DNA of 64,000 nt, from the NCBI GenBank assembly GCA_028713125.1, contig JAQTOU010000002.1:548505-612504 (forward strand). The letters are read 5' to 3'. A model generated the notes under the pieces. The model searched no databases. It was given only the letters and a program-made list of their open reading frames with translations, and was not told where the DNA came from. This DNA is from Elusimicrobiales bacterium (GTDB taxonomy: Bacteria; Elusimicrobiota; Elusimicrobia; Elusimicrobiales; UBA9959). Position numbers and translations under genes: made by a program. The first letter of the stretch is position 1, and each line of letters begins with the position of its first letter. Of the stretch, positions 1 through 10,500 are shown piece after piece.

Positions 1-2
1 GC

Positions 3-914
3 GCGTTAGCCACAAAAGCGCAGGCCGCGAATGCCGATATCAGCGACGTAGACGGTTCTAAGATCACCGGCGCTGGCACGATAGTAGCCGACCGGATAGC
101 GACCGGCAACCTGGGCGCTAGCGTGGTGGCTTCGTCGTTATCTATAAGCGGTTTCTACAGCGCGCCTGATATCAGGACGAACCTTGGCCTTGCGATAGGC
201 ACCGACGTATTGGCGCCTGCCGGTAGCGGCGCTTCGCTGACCAACCTGACCGCGGCCAATATAGCCGCGGGCAACCTGGGCGCGAGCGTGGTAGCGTCGT
301 CGTTATCTATAAGCGGTTTCTACAGCGCGCCTGATATCAGGACGAACCTTGGCCTTGCGATAGGTACCGACGTATTGGCGCCTGCCGGTAGCGGCGCTTC
401 GCTGACCAACCTGACCGCTGCCAATATAGCCGCGGGCAACCTGGGCGCTAGCGTGGTAGCATCGTCGTTATCTATAAGCGGTTTCTACAGCGCGCCTGAT
501 ATCAGGACGAACCTTGGCCTTGGCGCGTTAGCCACAAAAGCGCAGGCCGCGAATGCCGATATCAGCGACGTAGACGGCTCGAAGATCACCGGCGCTGGCA
601 CGATAGTAGCCGACCGGATAGCGACCGGCAACCTGGGCGCTAGCGTAGTAGCTTCGTCCATCGCAGTCGACGGTGTCTATACTAACGCTATAATAAACTC
701 CGCGGTGACTGACGCTAAGATATCCGGTATGTCAGCGTCAAAATTAACGGGAGTATTACCGCAGACTGTAGTTGTTTTTAGCGATGCAAACTGTGATACT
801 CTTACACCTGCAGCTGTCGGTCAATTCTGTTACGATACGGGCGCGAACCTCATAAGTGTTTCCACGAGCACTAGTGTAGGGGGATATGCCTCATTGACAC
901 TAGGCGGGTGGTAA
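3..914 (+). CDS. Repeat-built surface or fibre-like protein, 3-prime part
   Basis: The reading frame is open from the window edge to a TAA at 912-914, so the true start lies outside. The visible 303 residues are low-complexity, rich in Ala, Gly, Ser and Thr, with near-identical 55-residue units (VVASSLSISGFYSAPDIRTN followed by an AIGTDVLAPAGSG or GALATKAQAANAD variant). The last 50 residues are non-repetitive, contain two cysteines and end in LGGW. The style recalls trimeric fibre or tail-fibre stalks and large exported repeat proteins, but I recognise no named domain. It is followed after 78 bases by another exported protein gene. Role unknown; extracellular location is inferred from composition only. 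Confidence 0.7.
   Translation, partial: ALATKAQAANADISDVDGSKITGAGTIVADRIATGNLGASVVASSLSISGFYSAPDIRTNLGLAIGTDVLAPAGSGASLTNLTAANIAAGNLGASVVASSLSISGFYSAPDIRTNLGLAIGTDVLAPAGSGASLTNLTAANIAAGNLGASVVASSLSISGFYSAPDIRTNLGLGALATKAQAANADISDVDGSKITGAGTIVADRIATGNLGASVVASSIAVDGVYTNAIINSAVTDAKISGMSASKLTGVLPQTVVVFSDANCDTLTPAAVGQFCYDTGANLISVSTSTSVGGYASLTLGGW
123..521 (+). repeat. In-frame 165-bp tandem repeats
   Basis: Units begin at 123, 288 and 453 and differ by only a few silent changes. The third unit follows the first two for 23 codons and then switches to the alternative segment also seen at position 3. The repeat length is an exact number of codons (55), so copy-number change keeps the frame. Confidence 0.85.
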
Positions 915-992
915 TTTAGGAGCAGGTAATGCGGGCGTAATATCGCATCTTTCTGGCAGTAATGTCTGAAATATGTAGCGGGATGGCTTTTT

Positions 993-2543
993 ATGAAATA
1001 TAAAAGCGTGGGTCTGGCTTTGGCGGGAGTGGCGCTTGCTTGCGGCGTTTTGCCCGCCGCGGCGGCTAATATGATGGAGACCAGGGCCTTTACCAGCGGC
1101 CTGGCCATCTCTAATAGCGGCGGCTATGCGCTTGAGTCCACCGTCGGGGAGGTCTCAGGATCCACCATGGCGGCTTCAGGCAAGGGGCTGCGCTCCGGCC
1201 ATGCCGGGACCAGCCACAGCCCCGGCGCGGTTTACGACCTTACGGCCTCCACCAGTTCCGCCAACGACGTGCTTTTCCAGTGGACCAGCGTCGGCAGCGA
1301 GGGGCTCGTCGGCCAGGCCAGCGCGCTTGAAATTAAAATAGCCACCTTCCCGGTGACCTATGCTAATTATTCAACTATAAATTCTTCCCTTACCCTGGCC
1401 GCGCTCACTGCCGGCACTGTGGACCAGAAACTTTATTCCGGGCTCCAGGCCGGCAAGACCTATTATGTGGCCATCAGGGTCCGCGACAGCAGCAATATGT
1501 ACGGCCGGCTCTCGGCCAACGCCAGCTTCGGCACCGCTCCGGTAAGGCCGCGCGCGCCCGTGGTCCGCGGCGTTCTGGCCGGCGGCAACTTCACCATGTC
1601 CTGGGACGCGGTGCTGTACAATACCGAGGGAAGCACCATCTCCATTAAAAATTACGAGGTTTATTCCAGCACCGCGCTCACCGGCACGGTCTCGGCGGCT
1701 ATAACACTTTCAAGCTCCACTCTTTCCTACACCGTGGCCACCAGCCCCGTAAAGTGGTACTTCGTGAAAACGCTGGACAGCGACAATGTGCGCAGCGAAT
1801 CTTCCATCTGGCTCAGCAATGCCGACGACGTGGTCCGCACCGTCTCCGAAGACAGGCGCGCTATAGTCGACCTCCCGCCTTTCGTAGACGAGGACCTGCG
1901 CGCGGCCGGCCTGGTCCCTGTCATGGAGAGCCAGCCTGCCTTCGAGACCGGCGCCACCGTGGTGTCCTATAAGTTCTACCTGAGGGACGCGTCCAACAAC
2001 GAGGTGAAGCGCACTCTGCCGCAGGACGTTACGCTTACCATGCCGCTTTCAAAGACCGGCTCCTTCACTGTCAGCGCTTTCTCGCCGGCCGCTTCCTACA
2101 GCGACTACGACTATGCCGTTTACTACTATAACGGCGTGGAAGACGTGAAGCTGGGCGGAACCGTGAACCCGGAGAGCGGCAGCGTGGCCGTGGTCACGCG
2201 CCAGACCGGCCTCTTCAAGGTGAAGCGCGTCGTCAGGGCGCAGAGCTTCAGCATAACGCAGACCGTGCCGCGCAAGACCTTCACGCCCAACGGCGACGGG
2301 ATCTGGGACGAGTTCAATATCATCTTCGAGAACCCCGAGGGCCTCTCTATAAGCAGCGCCAAGATCTACGACCTGTCCGGCGCCGAAATAGCCACCCTCA
2401 GGGCCGGAACTTATAACTCCGAGGCTTCGCTGTCGTGGGACGGGCGCAGGTCCGGGGGGGACAAAGCGCAGGCCGGCATCTATGTCTACCAGTTCAAAGC
2501 CGGCAGCAAGTATTATAACGGCACGGTGGTCCTGGCCAGGTAA
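993..2543 (+). CDS. Secreted Fn3 and FlgD-like Ig domain protein
   Basis: 516 residues. An N-terminal signal peptide (hydrophobic run to about residue 25, ending AAA/N) is followed by a short GYALESTVGEVSGSTM segment common in exported repeat proteins, then fibronectin type III-like strands (about 80-280). The C-terminal 90 residues carry FTPNGDGIWDEF and a SWDGRRSGGDKAQAGIYVYQ stretch, the hallmark of FlgD-like or gliding-associated Ig domains at the end of exported proteins. I infer a cell-surface or secreted protein, perhaps with a C-terminal sorting or attachment domain. No clear ribosome-binding site precedes this ATG, but the signal peptide supports it. Confidence 0.75.
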   Translation: MKYKSVGLALAGVALACGVLPAAAANMMETRAFTSGLAISNSGGYALESTVGEVSGSTMAASGKGLRSGHAGTSHSPGAVYDLTASTSSANDVLFQWTSVGSEGLVGQASALEIKIATFPVTYANYSTINSSLTLAALTAGTVDQKLYSGLQAGKTYYVAIRVRDSSNMYGRLSANASFGTAPVRPRAPVVRGVLAGGNFTMSWDAVLYNTEGSTISIKNYEVYSSTALTGTVSAAITLSSSTLSYTVATSPVKWYFVKTLDSDNVRSESSIWLSNADDVVRTVSEDRRAIVDLPPFVDEDLRAAGLVPVMESQPAFETGATVVSYKFYLRDASNNEVKRTLPQDVTLTMPLSKTGSFTVSAFSPAASYSDYDYAVYYYNGVEDVKLGGTVNPESGSVAVVTRQTGLFKVKRVVRAQSFSITQTVPRKTFTPNGDGIWDEFNIIFENPEGLSISSAKIYDLSGAEIATLRAGTYNSEASLSWDGRRSGGDKAQAGIYVYQFKAGSKYYNGTVVLAR

Positions 2544-2571
2544 GGGAAAGCGGGCGGCTGATAGGCGCAGG

Positions 2572-2599
2572 CTTAAAAACGGGCGGTTCCCGTTTTAAG
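2572..2599 (+). terminator. Hairpin after the Fn3 protein gene
   Basis: An 11-bp inverted repeat (CTTAAAAACGGG / CCCGTTTTAAG) lies between 2543 and the next gene. It has only a TTTT inside the stem and no longer T-run after it, so it is a weak intrinsic terminator or attenuator at best. Confidence 0.4.
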
Positions 2600-2622
2600 G
2601 CCGCTACATTCAGGTAATATTT

Positions 2623-4068
2623 ATGAAACAGGAAAAAGCTAAAATAATAACTGTGGCAAAAGGCTTATTTCTCATATTCTGTGGTATTGCCGCGGCTACT
2701 ATGAACGCTAAAGCTTCTTTTTCAGCCGATTCCGCCTGCGGGGCAAGGTCCGCCGCTATGGGCGGCGCCTTTACCGCCGTTTCCGGGGGCGCCGAGGCCA
2801 TTTGCTCCAACCCCGCCACCCTCCTTGAGCTTTCCTCGCCGGAGCTTACCGCCGCCTATGGGCGCCTCTTCTCCGGCCTTACCGACGATTCCAAGATCGG
2901 CCAGGGCTATTTCGGCTTTGCGGCTCCCGTTAAGCGCTACCTTCCCGGTGCGGCTGCCTTCGCCTGGAACGATACCCGCCTGAGCGAGGCCTATTCCGAA
3001 ACCTCCTATTCCGTCAGCTACGCCACCACCGTTTACCGCGGGATAGGCGCCGGCCTTACCCTTAAATATCTCCGCCGCAGTTATGTCTCCGACGCTTACA
3101 CCGCGCTCGACCCGGTCTTCGCCAACGGTTACGCCAAAGGCGCGCTGGGAGCGGACCTGGGCTTTTTCTACCGGCCCCAGGCTAATTACGCTTTCGGCCT
3201 TTCCCTCAAGAACATAAATAAGCCGGATATGGGCCTGGCCTCCGCCGACCGCCTGCCCGTGGAAGTGCGCGCCGGCGCCTCCTACCTTATGAGGGCGAGC
3301 CTGCTGGACATCGACGCCGCTTTCGCCGGCCCGGACTATACGATCTCGACCGGCCTGGAATATTCTTTCCAGAAGCGCTACGCCCTGCGCATGGGCCTGG
3401 CCGCGGGGAATAATTCCCGCCGCAACGTGAACATCGGTTTCGGCGGGCGCTTCGGCCTGGCCGCTTTCGATTACGCTTTCAGCCTGCCTATCGGCGGCAT
3501 CGCCAATACGAACGGCTCGCACCGCCTGGCTTTCTCTTTCCGCTTCGGAAACGAAGCCGACCTGCTCCGCGCCGAGGAACTCGCCGCGGCCGCCGAGCTC
3601 AAGCGCGCCCAGGAAAAGACTTTCCTGCAGGAAGAAAAGATCCGCGTTCTGCAGGAGCGCCTCGACGGCGTAGTCCGGCAGCAGGGCGCCGTCCCCGCGC
3701 AGCAGCCCGTGCAGGTGATCCAGCTGGCTCCCGCCCCGGCGCAGCCCGCGCTCCAGGCGCAGCCCGATTCAGCCGCGCAGGCCGAGATCGCCCGCCAGCT
3801 CGACGTTCTTAAGGCGGAACTCGAGAAGTCACGCGCCGAAATGGAAGCCATGAAGGCGCGCGCCGCGGCCAAGCCCGCCCCGCAGCCCAAGCCCGCCCAG
3901 GCCGCCGCTCCCCACAGCTACGTGGTCAAGGAGGGGGACACCCTGGAGAGCATAGCCGCTTCAGTGTACGGCAACGCTTCGCGCTGGCCCGAGATCTACC
4001 GCGCCAACTCCGGCTCCCTGGGCCGCGGCGGCGAGGTGAAACCCGGGCAGGTGCTGACGCTGCCTTGA
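2623..4068 (+). CDS. PorV-like outer-membrane barrel with coiled coil and C-terminal LysM
   Basis: 481 residues. A signal peptide (to about residue 30) precedes a barrel-like region (about 35-310) starting with ARSAAMGGAFTAVSGG and NPATLLE, the signature of PorV/UPF0164-type outer-membrane proteins. Residues 315-430 form a Glu/Ala-rich coiled coil with Pro/Gln linkers. The end (about 432-481) is a LysM domain (YVVKEGDTLESIAASVYGNA) expected to bind peptidoglycan. The protein would tie the outer membrane to the cell wall. It heads an operon with two giant coiled-coil proteins and a membrane response regulator; the next gene starts 9 bases after its stop. Confidence 0.8.
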   Translation: MKQEKAKIITVAKGLFLIFCGIAAATMNAKASFSADSACGARSAAMGGAFTAVSGGAEAICSNPATLLELSSPELTAAYGRLFSGLTDDSKIGQGYFGFAAPVKRYLPGAAAFAWNDTRLSEAYSETSYSVSYATTVYRGIGAGLTLKYLRRSYVSDAYTALDPVFANGYAKGALGADLGFFYRPQANYAFGLSLKNINKPDMGLASADRLPVEVRAGASYLMRASLLDIDAAFAGPDYTISTGLEYSFQKRYALRMGLAAGNNSRRNVNIGFGGRFGLAAFDYAFSLPIGGIANTNGSHRLAFSFRFGNEADLLRAEELAAAAELKRAQEKTFLQEEKIRVLQERLDGVVRQQGAVPAQQPVQVIQLAPAPAQPALQAQPDSAAQAEIARQLDVLKAELEKSRAEMEAMKARAAAKPAPQPKPAQAAAPHSYVVKEGDTLESIAASVYGNASRWPEIYRANSGSLGRGGEVKPGQVLTLP

Positions 4069-4077
4069 ACATAATTT

Positions 4078-7000
4078 ATGAAAGAGAATTTTGACGAATC
4101 TTCCCTGAACGAGGCCGCAATAAACGACGTGGAAACCGCGCGTCTCGCCCTGCGCTGGGCGCTGGACAAGATCCGCGCGCAGCACGAGGAGGACCTGAAG
4201 GTCCGCCAGAGCCTGCAGGATAAAGCCAGCCAGGTTTCCTTCCTCGAAAACCAGCTTAAAGCCAAGAACGTAGAGATCGACCGCTCCACCCGCGTGCACG
4301 AGGAGGAGATGAAGTCCCGCCAGAGCTCGCTGGAGTACCAGTTCCATTCCCGGCTCGAGCGCCTGACCGAGCGCGAGAAAGAGCTGGAGGATAAAGTTTC
4401 CAAGAACGAGGAGATCCTCAAGCAGAAAGAGCTGCGCCTGCAGGACGACTACCAGAAGAAGTCCGAGGAGCTGCGCGGCCGCTGGGCGTCGGTGGAGGGC
4501 GAACTGTGGCAGCTGCGCCAGGAACAGCTGGCCAAGCAGCAGGAATTCGAGCGCGTCTACGGCGCCCGCCTGGAAGAGGAAAAGAAGAGATTCGCCGAGG
4601 AAGCCGCCGTCCAGAAGAACAACCTCGAGGAGACCTACCGCAACCGCGTCGAGGAGCTCGAGAAGCGCGAGCGCTCTTCCAGCGACGAGCTGAAGAAGCA
4701 GGAGGCCGTGCTGAAGTGGGCCAAGGACAGCTGGCAGAAAGACACCGAGGAGCGCGAGCGCGCCCTGAAGCACAAAGATCTCGAGATCGACAAGAAGATC
4801 CTGGAGAAGAACCAGGAGATAGACGATTACAAGGTGAAGGTCTCCCTTTTCGAGAAGCAGCTCCGGGAATTCCCCGAGGCCATGAAGCGCCGGGACGAGG
4901 ACCTCAACCGCTACAAGGACGCCATCTCGAGCCTCGAGAGCGTTATCCGCACCCTTGAAGTGGAGAAGAAGAACCAGCAGGCCGACTACGAGTCCCGCCT
5001 CGCCAAGGCCGGCGATTCCATAGAGACGGAGCGCAACCGCTACCGCGAAATAGAGTCCGAGATCCCCAAGCGGCTCAAGATAGCCATCGAGCACGAGCGC
5101 AACCGCTACGCCGAGAAGCTGCAGGAGATAGAGCACGGCTACCGCGAAGACCTGGGCAAGCGCCAGGACGAGGTGGAATACCTCCAGCGCAACCTCCGCA
5201 CTTTCGAAGAGACCATCAAGACCCTGCAGGCCGAGCGCGAGGCTTTCTCGCACAAGGTCGAGCAGATGCAGACCCAGTACAATGTCAAGCTGGAGGAATT
5301 CTCCTTCCGCGAGAAGCAGCTGCAGTCCGAGTACGACGTGCGCCTCAAGGTGGAGATGGAGAAGCACACCGCCTCGCTGCGCTCCGAGATCGAGACCGCC
5401 GGCCGCATCTACGAGGACAGCCTGCGACTGAAGGTGGAGGAGATCTCCCACCTGCGCAGGGATATAGAAGAGCTTTCCAAAGAAAAGGCCGCCGGCAAGG
5501 AGCAGCAGGTTTCGCTGCGCCGCGAGATGGAGGCCGCCGACGCCCGCGCCGCCTCCGAGCAGACGGCCCTGCGCGCCAAGCTGAAGGCGGAGTACGACCA
5601 GAAGCTGGCGGACGAATCGGTACACGCCGAAAAGCGCCACTCCGCGGAAAAACAGAAATTCGTGGACGAGCTGGAAGGCCGCAAGATGGAATTTATGGCC
5701 GAAGTCGGCCGCAAGGACGAGGATATCAATACGCTGCGCCTTTCCCTCCAGAAGGCGGGGGAAGACCTGCGGATGCTGCGCCAGAAAGCCGGGGAGGAGC
5801 AGAAAGCGGCCGTCGCCGAGGAGCGCGCCCGCTCCGCCGCGGAGCTGGACGACAGGTCCGCCCGCCTGGCCGCCACTATCGCCCTGCGCGACGAGAAGAT
5901 CGCCGAGCTGTCCAAGGCGCTTGACGCCTCCAAGATCGAAAGGGAAGAGACCGTGCTGCTCGAGCGCGAGCGTATGCAGCGCCTCTACACCGAGAAAGAG
6001 AAGGCTATCGACGAGGAGCTGGCCGCCCGCGACGCCGAGCTGTTCCGGGTCCGCGAGGCGCTGGTAAAGGCCGCCGCCGAAAAGGACGCTATCGCCTCTG
6101 GCTACGCCGCCGAGAAGCGCGCCCAGGAAGAAAAATACGCGGCGCTCGCCGCGCGCCTTACCGAAGAGGAAGCCGACGCCGGCGTAAAGCTGGACGCCGC
6201 GCTGCGCCGCGAGGCCGACCGCTACGGCGAGATAATCGAGCGCAAGAACCGCGAGCTGGAAGCCGCCGCCCAGCTGCGCCAGTCCCAGGATGAGACCTAC
6301 AGGAAGACCCTCGCCGACTTCCGCAATAACCTTTCGGATACGCTCGCTAAATTCGAGGCCCTCAAGAGCACGGCCGAGGAGCGGCAGATGCAGCTTTCCG
6401 TGCTGCAGATAGAGCTGGCCCAGGAAAAGAAGCAGGCCGGGGACCAGATCTCGTCGCTCTCAGCCAAGCTCTCCGACAAGGACAGGCTCCACCGCGAGCT
6501 CCGTTCCGAGTTCGACAGCTTCAAGGAAGCTTTCGAGGAGGAGGTCAAGGCGGGCGAAAGGAAATACAATGACGCCCTCCTCAAGCTGCGCGCCGCCGAG
6601 GAACAGAAGGCCGCCAGGGACAAGCAGATAGACGCGCTCAAGCGCGACGGCGAGCTGCTGCGCGCGGAGAACCAGCGCCGGGAGCACGAGGCGGCGGAAC
6701 TGAAGAGCGCCTCCGCCAAACAGATCGAGAACGACCGCCGCGAGATCCACGCCGCCGGCGAGCGCCGCGCCCACGAATACGCGCAGAAGGAAAAAGCGCT
6801 GCTGGCCGAGATCTCCTCGCTCCGCGACATCTTTAATTCCAAGGACCTCCAGCTGGAGAAGCACAAGGTCCAGTACGACGAGGCCCGCAACAGCGCCGAG
6901 CGCCTGAAGGCCATGCTCGAGGAGGAGCGCGCGAAGCAGGCTGAGACCGACGCGGCCCGCCGCGCCACGCTCGAGAGCATACAGAGCGCTTTTGAGAGCG

Positions 7001-7581
7001 AGAGGAACAAGCGCGAGGCGGCCGAGGCCGCGGCCCAGTCCGCCATCTCCGCGCTGCGCGACAAGGCCGCGGAGTTCTCGGGCCAGCGCTCGGAGCTCGA
7101 GGGGCTTATCCGCTCCGTAGAGCGCATGAAAGTTTCCTTCGAGGAAGAGCGCCGCAAGCGCGCCGAGGCGGAAGCCGCCGCCGAAAGTTCCGGCCGCGCG
7201 CTGCGCGATAAAGCCGAAGAATCCCTGGAGCACCGCTCTGAAATAGAGGCCCTGCGCCACGCCGTGGACCGCATGAAAGCGGCTTTCGCGGACGAGCGCA
7301 AGAAGCGGGCCGACGCCGAACTGATGGCGGGCACCATGCGCTCCGCGCTTAACGAGAAGACCGAGGAAACGATGGGACGCGCTTCCGAGGTCGAGGCCCT
7401 TAAGCACGGCATCGAGCGCCTCAAGCACGCTTTCGAGGAAGAGCGGGCCAAGCGCGTAGAAAGCGAGCTCCTCGCCCAGACCGCCCACTCGGCCCTGCGC
7501 GAAAAGCAGGAAGAATTCATCCGCACCCAGAAACTCGTGGATCAGCTCAAGGACAAGCTCAAGATATGGAAGAGCAAGTAA
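4078..7581 (+). CDS. Giant coiled-coil protein (1167 residues)
   Basis: Almost the whole protein is heptad-type coiled coil, rich in Glu, Lys, Arg, Ala and Leu, with no signal peptide or membrane segment, so it should be cytoplasmic and rod-shaped. Residues 971-1167 are four consecutive 49-residue repeats (pattern AFEEERxKRxEAE...SALRxK...EVEALxxxIERLK); 49 is exactly seven heptads. I recognise no enzymatic domain. Its stop overlaps the next gene (start at 7566) by 16 bases, indicating translational coupling with the coiled-coil kinase. Likely a cytoskeletal or scaffold protein for the downstream kinase; that role is inference from context. No good Shine-Dalgarno precedes this ATG. Confidence 0.8.
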   Translation: MKENFDESSLNEAAINDVETARLALRWALDKIRAQHEEDLKVRQSLQDKASQVSFLENQLKAKNVEIDRSTRVHEEEMKSRQSSLEYQFHSRLERLTEREKELEDKVSKNEEILKQKELRLQDDYQKKSEELRGRWASVEGELWQLRQEQLAKQQEFERVYGARLEEEKKRFAEEAAVQKNNLEETYRNRVEELEKRERSSSDELKKQEAVLKWAKDSWQKDTEERERALKHKDLEIDKKILEKNQEIDDYKVKVSLFEKQLREFPEAMKRRDEDLNRYKDAISSLESVIRTLEVEKKNQQADYESRLAKAGDSIETERNRYREIESEIPKRLKIAIEHERNRYAEKLQEIEHGYREDLGKRQDEVEYLQRNLRTFEETIKTLQAEREAFSHKVEQMQTQYNVKLEEFSFREKQLQSEYDVRLKVEMEKHTASLRSEIETAGRIYEDSLRLKVEEISHLRRDIEELSKEKAAGKEQQVSLRREMEAADARAASEQTALRAKLKAEYDQKLADESVHAEKRHSAEKQKFVDELEGRKMEFMAEVGRKDEDINTLRLSLQKAGEDLRMLRQKAGEEQKAAVAEERARSAAELDDRSARLAATIALRDEKIAELSKALDASKIEREETVLLERERMQRLYTEKEKAIDEELAARDAELFRVREALVKAAAEKDAIASGYAAEKRAQEEKYAALAARLTEEEADAGVKLDAALRREADRYGEIIERKNRELEAAAQLRQSQDETYRKTLADFRNNLSDTLAKFEALKSTAEERQMQLSVLQIELAQEKKQAGDQISSLSAKLSDKDRLHRELRSEFDSFKEAFEEEVKAGERKYNDALLKLRAAEEQKAARDKQIDALKRDGELLRAENQRREHEAAELKSASAKQIENDRREIHAAGERRAHEYAQKEKALLAEISSLRDIFNSKDLQLEKHKVQYDEARNSAERLKAMLEEERAKQAETDAARRATLESIQSAFESERNKREAAEAAAQSAISALRDKAAEFSGQRSELEGLIRSVERMKVSFEEERRKRAEAEAAAESSGRALRDKAEESLEHRSEIEALRHAVDRMKAAFADERKKRADAELMAGTMRSALNEKTEETMGRASEVEALKHGIERLKHAFEEERAKRVESELLAQTAHSALREKQEEFIRTQKLVDQLKDKLKIWKSK

Positions 7582-10500
7582 GCCATATAAGCGACCTTGA
7601 AGGTCTGAACTCAGAACTTGAGGGCTTTCTCGCCGACCTGCACGGCCGCGAGGAGTCCATGTCCGTGCGCGTAAAAGCCCTCGAGGAAGAGCTGGCCGGG
7701 GTCCGCAATTCGGCCGCCGCCGCGATGGGCCGCATGACGCAGAAGGAGACCTCCCTCGCCTCCGCGCTGGAGCAGCTGCGCGCCGCCCTCAATAGTGAAA
7801 CCTCCAGGAGCTCTACCCTCTCCCTTGAGAGGGAAAACCTGTCCCGGCAGCTGGAAGTGGTTTCCGCCCGGCTTGAAGATTCCAAGGCTTCCGCGGCTGA
7901 AAAAGAGGAACTGCTGAAAGCCGCGCGGGCTTCCGCCAAGGAGGAGTCCGCGAAGTCCTCCGCGGCGATAGAGGGGCTCCAGGGTTCCCTGCTTACGGAG
8001 AGCTCCAGGGTAGCGGTCCTTGCCGCCGAGCGCGACGGCCTGCTCCGCCAGGTGGAGGATATCTCCGGCCGCCTTAAAGACGCTAAAGCCATCGCCGCAG
8101 AAAAGGACGCTTTGATGCAGGAGGCCCGCGCGGCCGCCAAGGAGAAGTCGGCCGTGCAGTCCGCGGCGCTCGACCAGCTCCGCGCTTCGCAGGAAGACCT
8201 GGCCGCGAAAACGGCCGCCCTGAGTTCGGAGCACGACGGGCTACTTGCCCGGCTGAAAGAATATTCTTCCCTGCTCCAGGAGGAAAAAGACGCTTCCTCG
8301 AAAAAGGACGCTTTGCTCGATGAAACCCGGGCCGCCGCCAAAGCCAAGAGCGCTGAACTGTCCGCGGTCATCGACCAGTTGAAGACCTCGCTGTTCGAGG
8401 AAAGCCTGAAGGTGGAGGCCATGGTTTCGGAGCGGAACGGGCTGCTAAGGCAGTTCGAGGAGTCCGCCTCGCTGCTCGAGGGAGAGAAAGCCGCTTCCGC
8501 GAAAAAAGACGCTTTGCTGAACGAGACCCGGGCGGCCGCGAAGGCCAAGGCCGCCGAACTCTCCGCCGCTATCGACCAGGTAAAGGCCTCCCTGCTCGAA
8601 GAAAATTCCAAGGTGGAGGCCCTGGCGCTCGAGCGCGACGGCCTTCTCCGCAAGCTCGAGATGGAGGCACGCAGTCTTGAGGCGGAAAAATCCAGGTCCG
8701 CGGAAAGAGAGCTGCTTATTAACGGGGCGCGCTCCGCGCTCAAAGACAAGGACGCGGAGATCGAGAGGCTGCTCAGGACCGCGGAGGACCTGAAGACCGA
8801 GCTTACCCTCGAGCGCGCCAATGTGAAAGACCGGGAGGCCCAGCTGCAGAAGGCCGCAAGATTTACGGAAGGCGTCGAGCGCCGCCTCGACCAGGCCGCG
8901 CAGGAGAACTCGCGCACCGAAGAGGGCTACCTCCTTAAGATAGAGCTGGTAAAGAAAGAGCTGCGCGAGCAGACCAAGCGCACCGAAGAGATAGAGCGGA
9001 AGCTGTCGGCCGCCGGCGCCAGGCTTGAGGACTCGCTCGACGAGGTCGGGAAAAAAGAAAAAATGCTGGCCGAGGCCAACGCGGCCCTGGCAGAAAAAGA
9101 CGCTCAGCTTAAAGACGCCAACCTGAAACTCAAAGAGCTGACGAAAGAATTCGCGGAAGTCAAAAGTGGCAGCGGGCACGAAAACGTCCAGCGCGCCAGG
9201 GAGATGACCGCCTCCATGGCGGCCCGGGTCGAGGAACTCGAGAACGCGATGTCCGAAGCCGCGGCCCGCAGCCTGGAAAAATTCCGCGCCTCCCAGGCGG
9301 AGCTCAGCGCCTCCAAGGCGGCGCTCCGCGTCAAGGAAGAGGAAAACGCCAGTCTTAAATCCCGGGAAAGCTCCCTTATAGGCGAGCTCTCCGACGCCGA
9401 AGAAAAATGGAAGCTGGCATCGGCGCAACTCCATAACGCGGTCTCAAGGCTGCGGAACGCCGAGAACGAGAACGAGATAGCGCTCGGGCGCCTCAAGTCC
9501 GTGGAAGAGGAGAGGAATAAATTCCGCGCGGCCGCGATCAAGGCCGAAACCGCCTCCGCGTACATGGCAGCGCAGGAATCCAGGGCGCGCGACGGCGAGG
9601 CCTCCGGCCTTATGGCCGCCCTCGAGGAGCAGGCGGGGATGTACACCGCCCTGCTGCGCAAATACGACGATATCGTCCTGCTTAATGAAAACCTGGCCCG
9701 CGAGAAAGCCGGCGACAGGGCCGAGGCCGATTCCCTGCGCGAGGCGCTCAAATCCGCGCAGGCCGCGGCCGAGGCGGAGTCGGGCGAGAAGCGCGGCGTC
9801 CAGTCCGGCCTCGCCGGGAAGCTCCGGGAAGCGGAAGCGCAGCTGAAGAAAAAGGAATTCGAACTTGAGGAGGCCTGCGCCATCGCCAAGGCGGCCGGCT
9901 CCGAGGCCGTCTCGCTGCGCGCCCGTCTGAAGGAAACGGCCGCTTCCGCCGCCGCGGCGGCCGGCGAGGCCGAAGCCGAGAAGTCCCGCTACGCCGCGCT
10001 TACCGAGAAAATGCGCGCCGCCGACGCGCAGCTGAAGAAAAAAGAATCGGAGCTGGATGAAGCCAGGAACTCCCTTAAGTCCGCGCAGGAAGCGGCGGAG
10101 GCGGCGACCGGGGAGAAGAAAGGCCTGCAGGCCGGCCTGGCCGAGAAGCTGCGAGGCGCGGAAGCGCAGCTTAAGAAAAAAGAATTCGAGCTGGAGGAGG
10201 CCCGCGCCGCGGCGGCTTCCGCCGGCGACGAGGCTGCCCTGCTGCGCGCCCACCTGCAGGAGACGGCGGCGTCCGCCGCGGGAGAGGCCGAGGCCGAGAG
10301 GGCCCGCTACGCCGCGCTTTCCGAAAGGATGCATAACGCGGACGCGCTGCTCAGAAAAAAAGAATTCGAACTGGACGAAGCCCGGGGCGCGCTTTTCGCG
10401 CTGGAGAACGAATGTTCCCTGCTGCGGGCCAGCCGCGCGGCTCTCGGCGAGAAATACTCCCGCGAGATCCATGCCGAGAACGAGCTGCTGAAAGAGGCGC

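Noticed and set aside
123-521. Tandem repeats as a possible CRISPR array
   Set aside because: Units are 165 bases, adjacent, in frame and code for nearly the same peptide; there are no unique spacers.
3961-5640. Long minus-strand open frame opposite the rod protein
   Set aside because: Leu/Ala-rich complement of a Glu/Lys coiled-coil gene; the high-GC codon bias of the real gene keeps the opposite frame open. The same applies to 9444-11012, 8445-9434 and 6297-7526.
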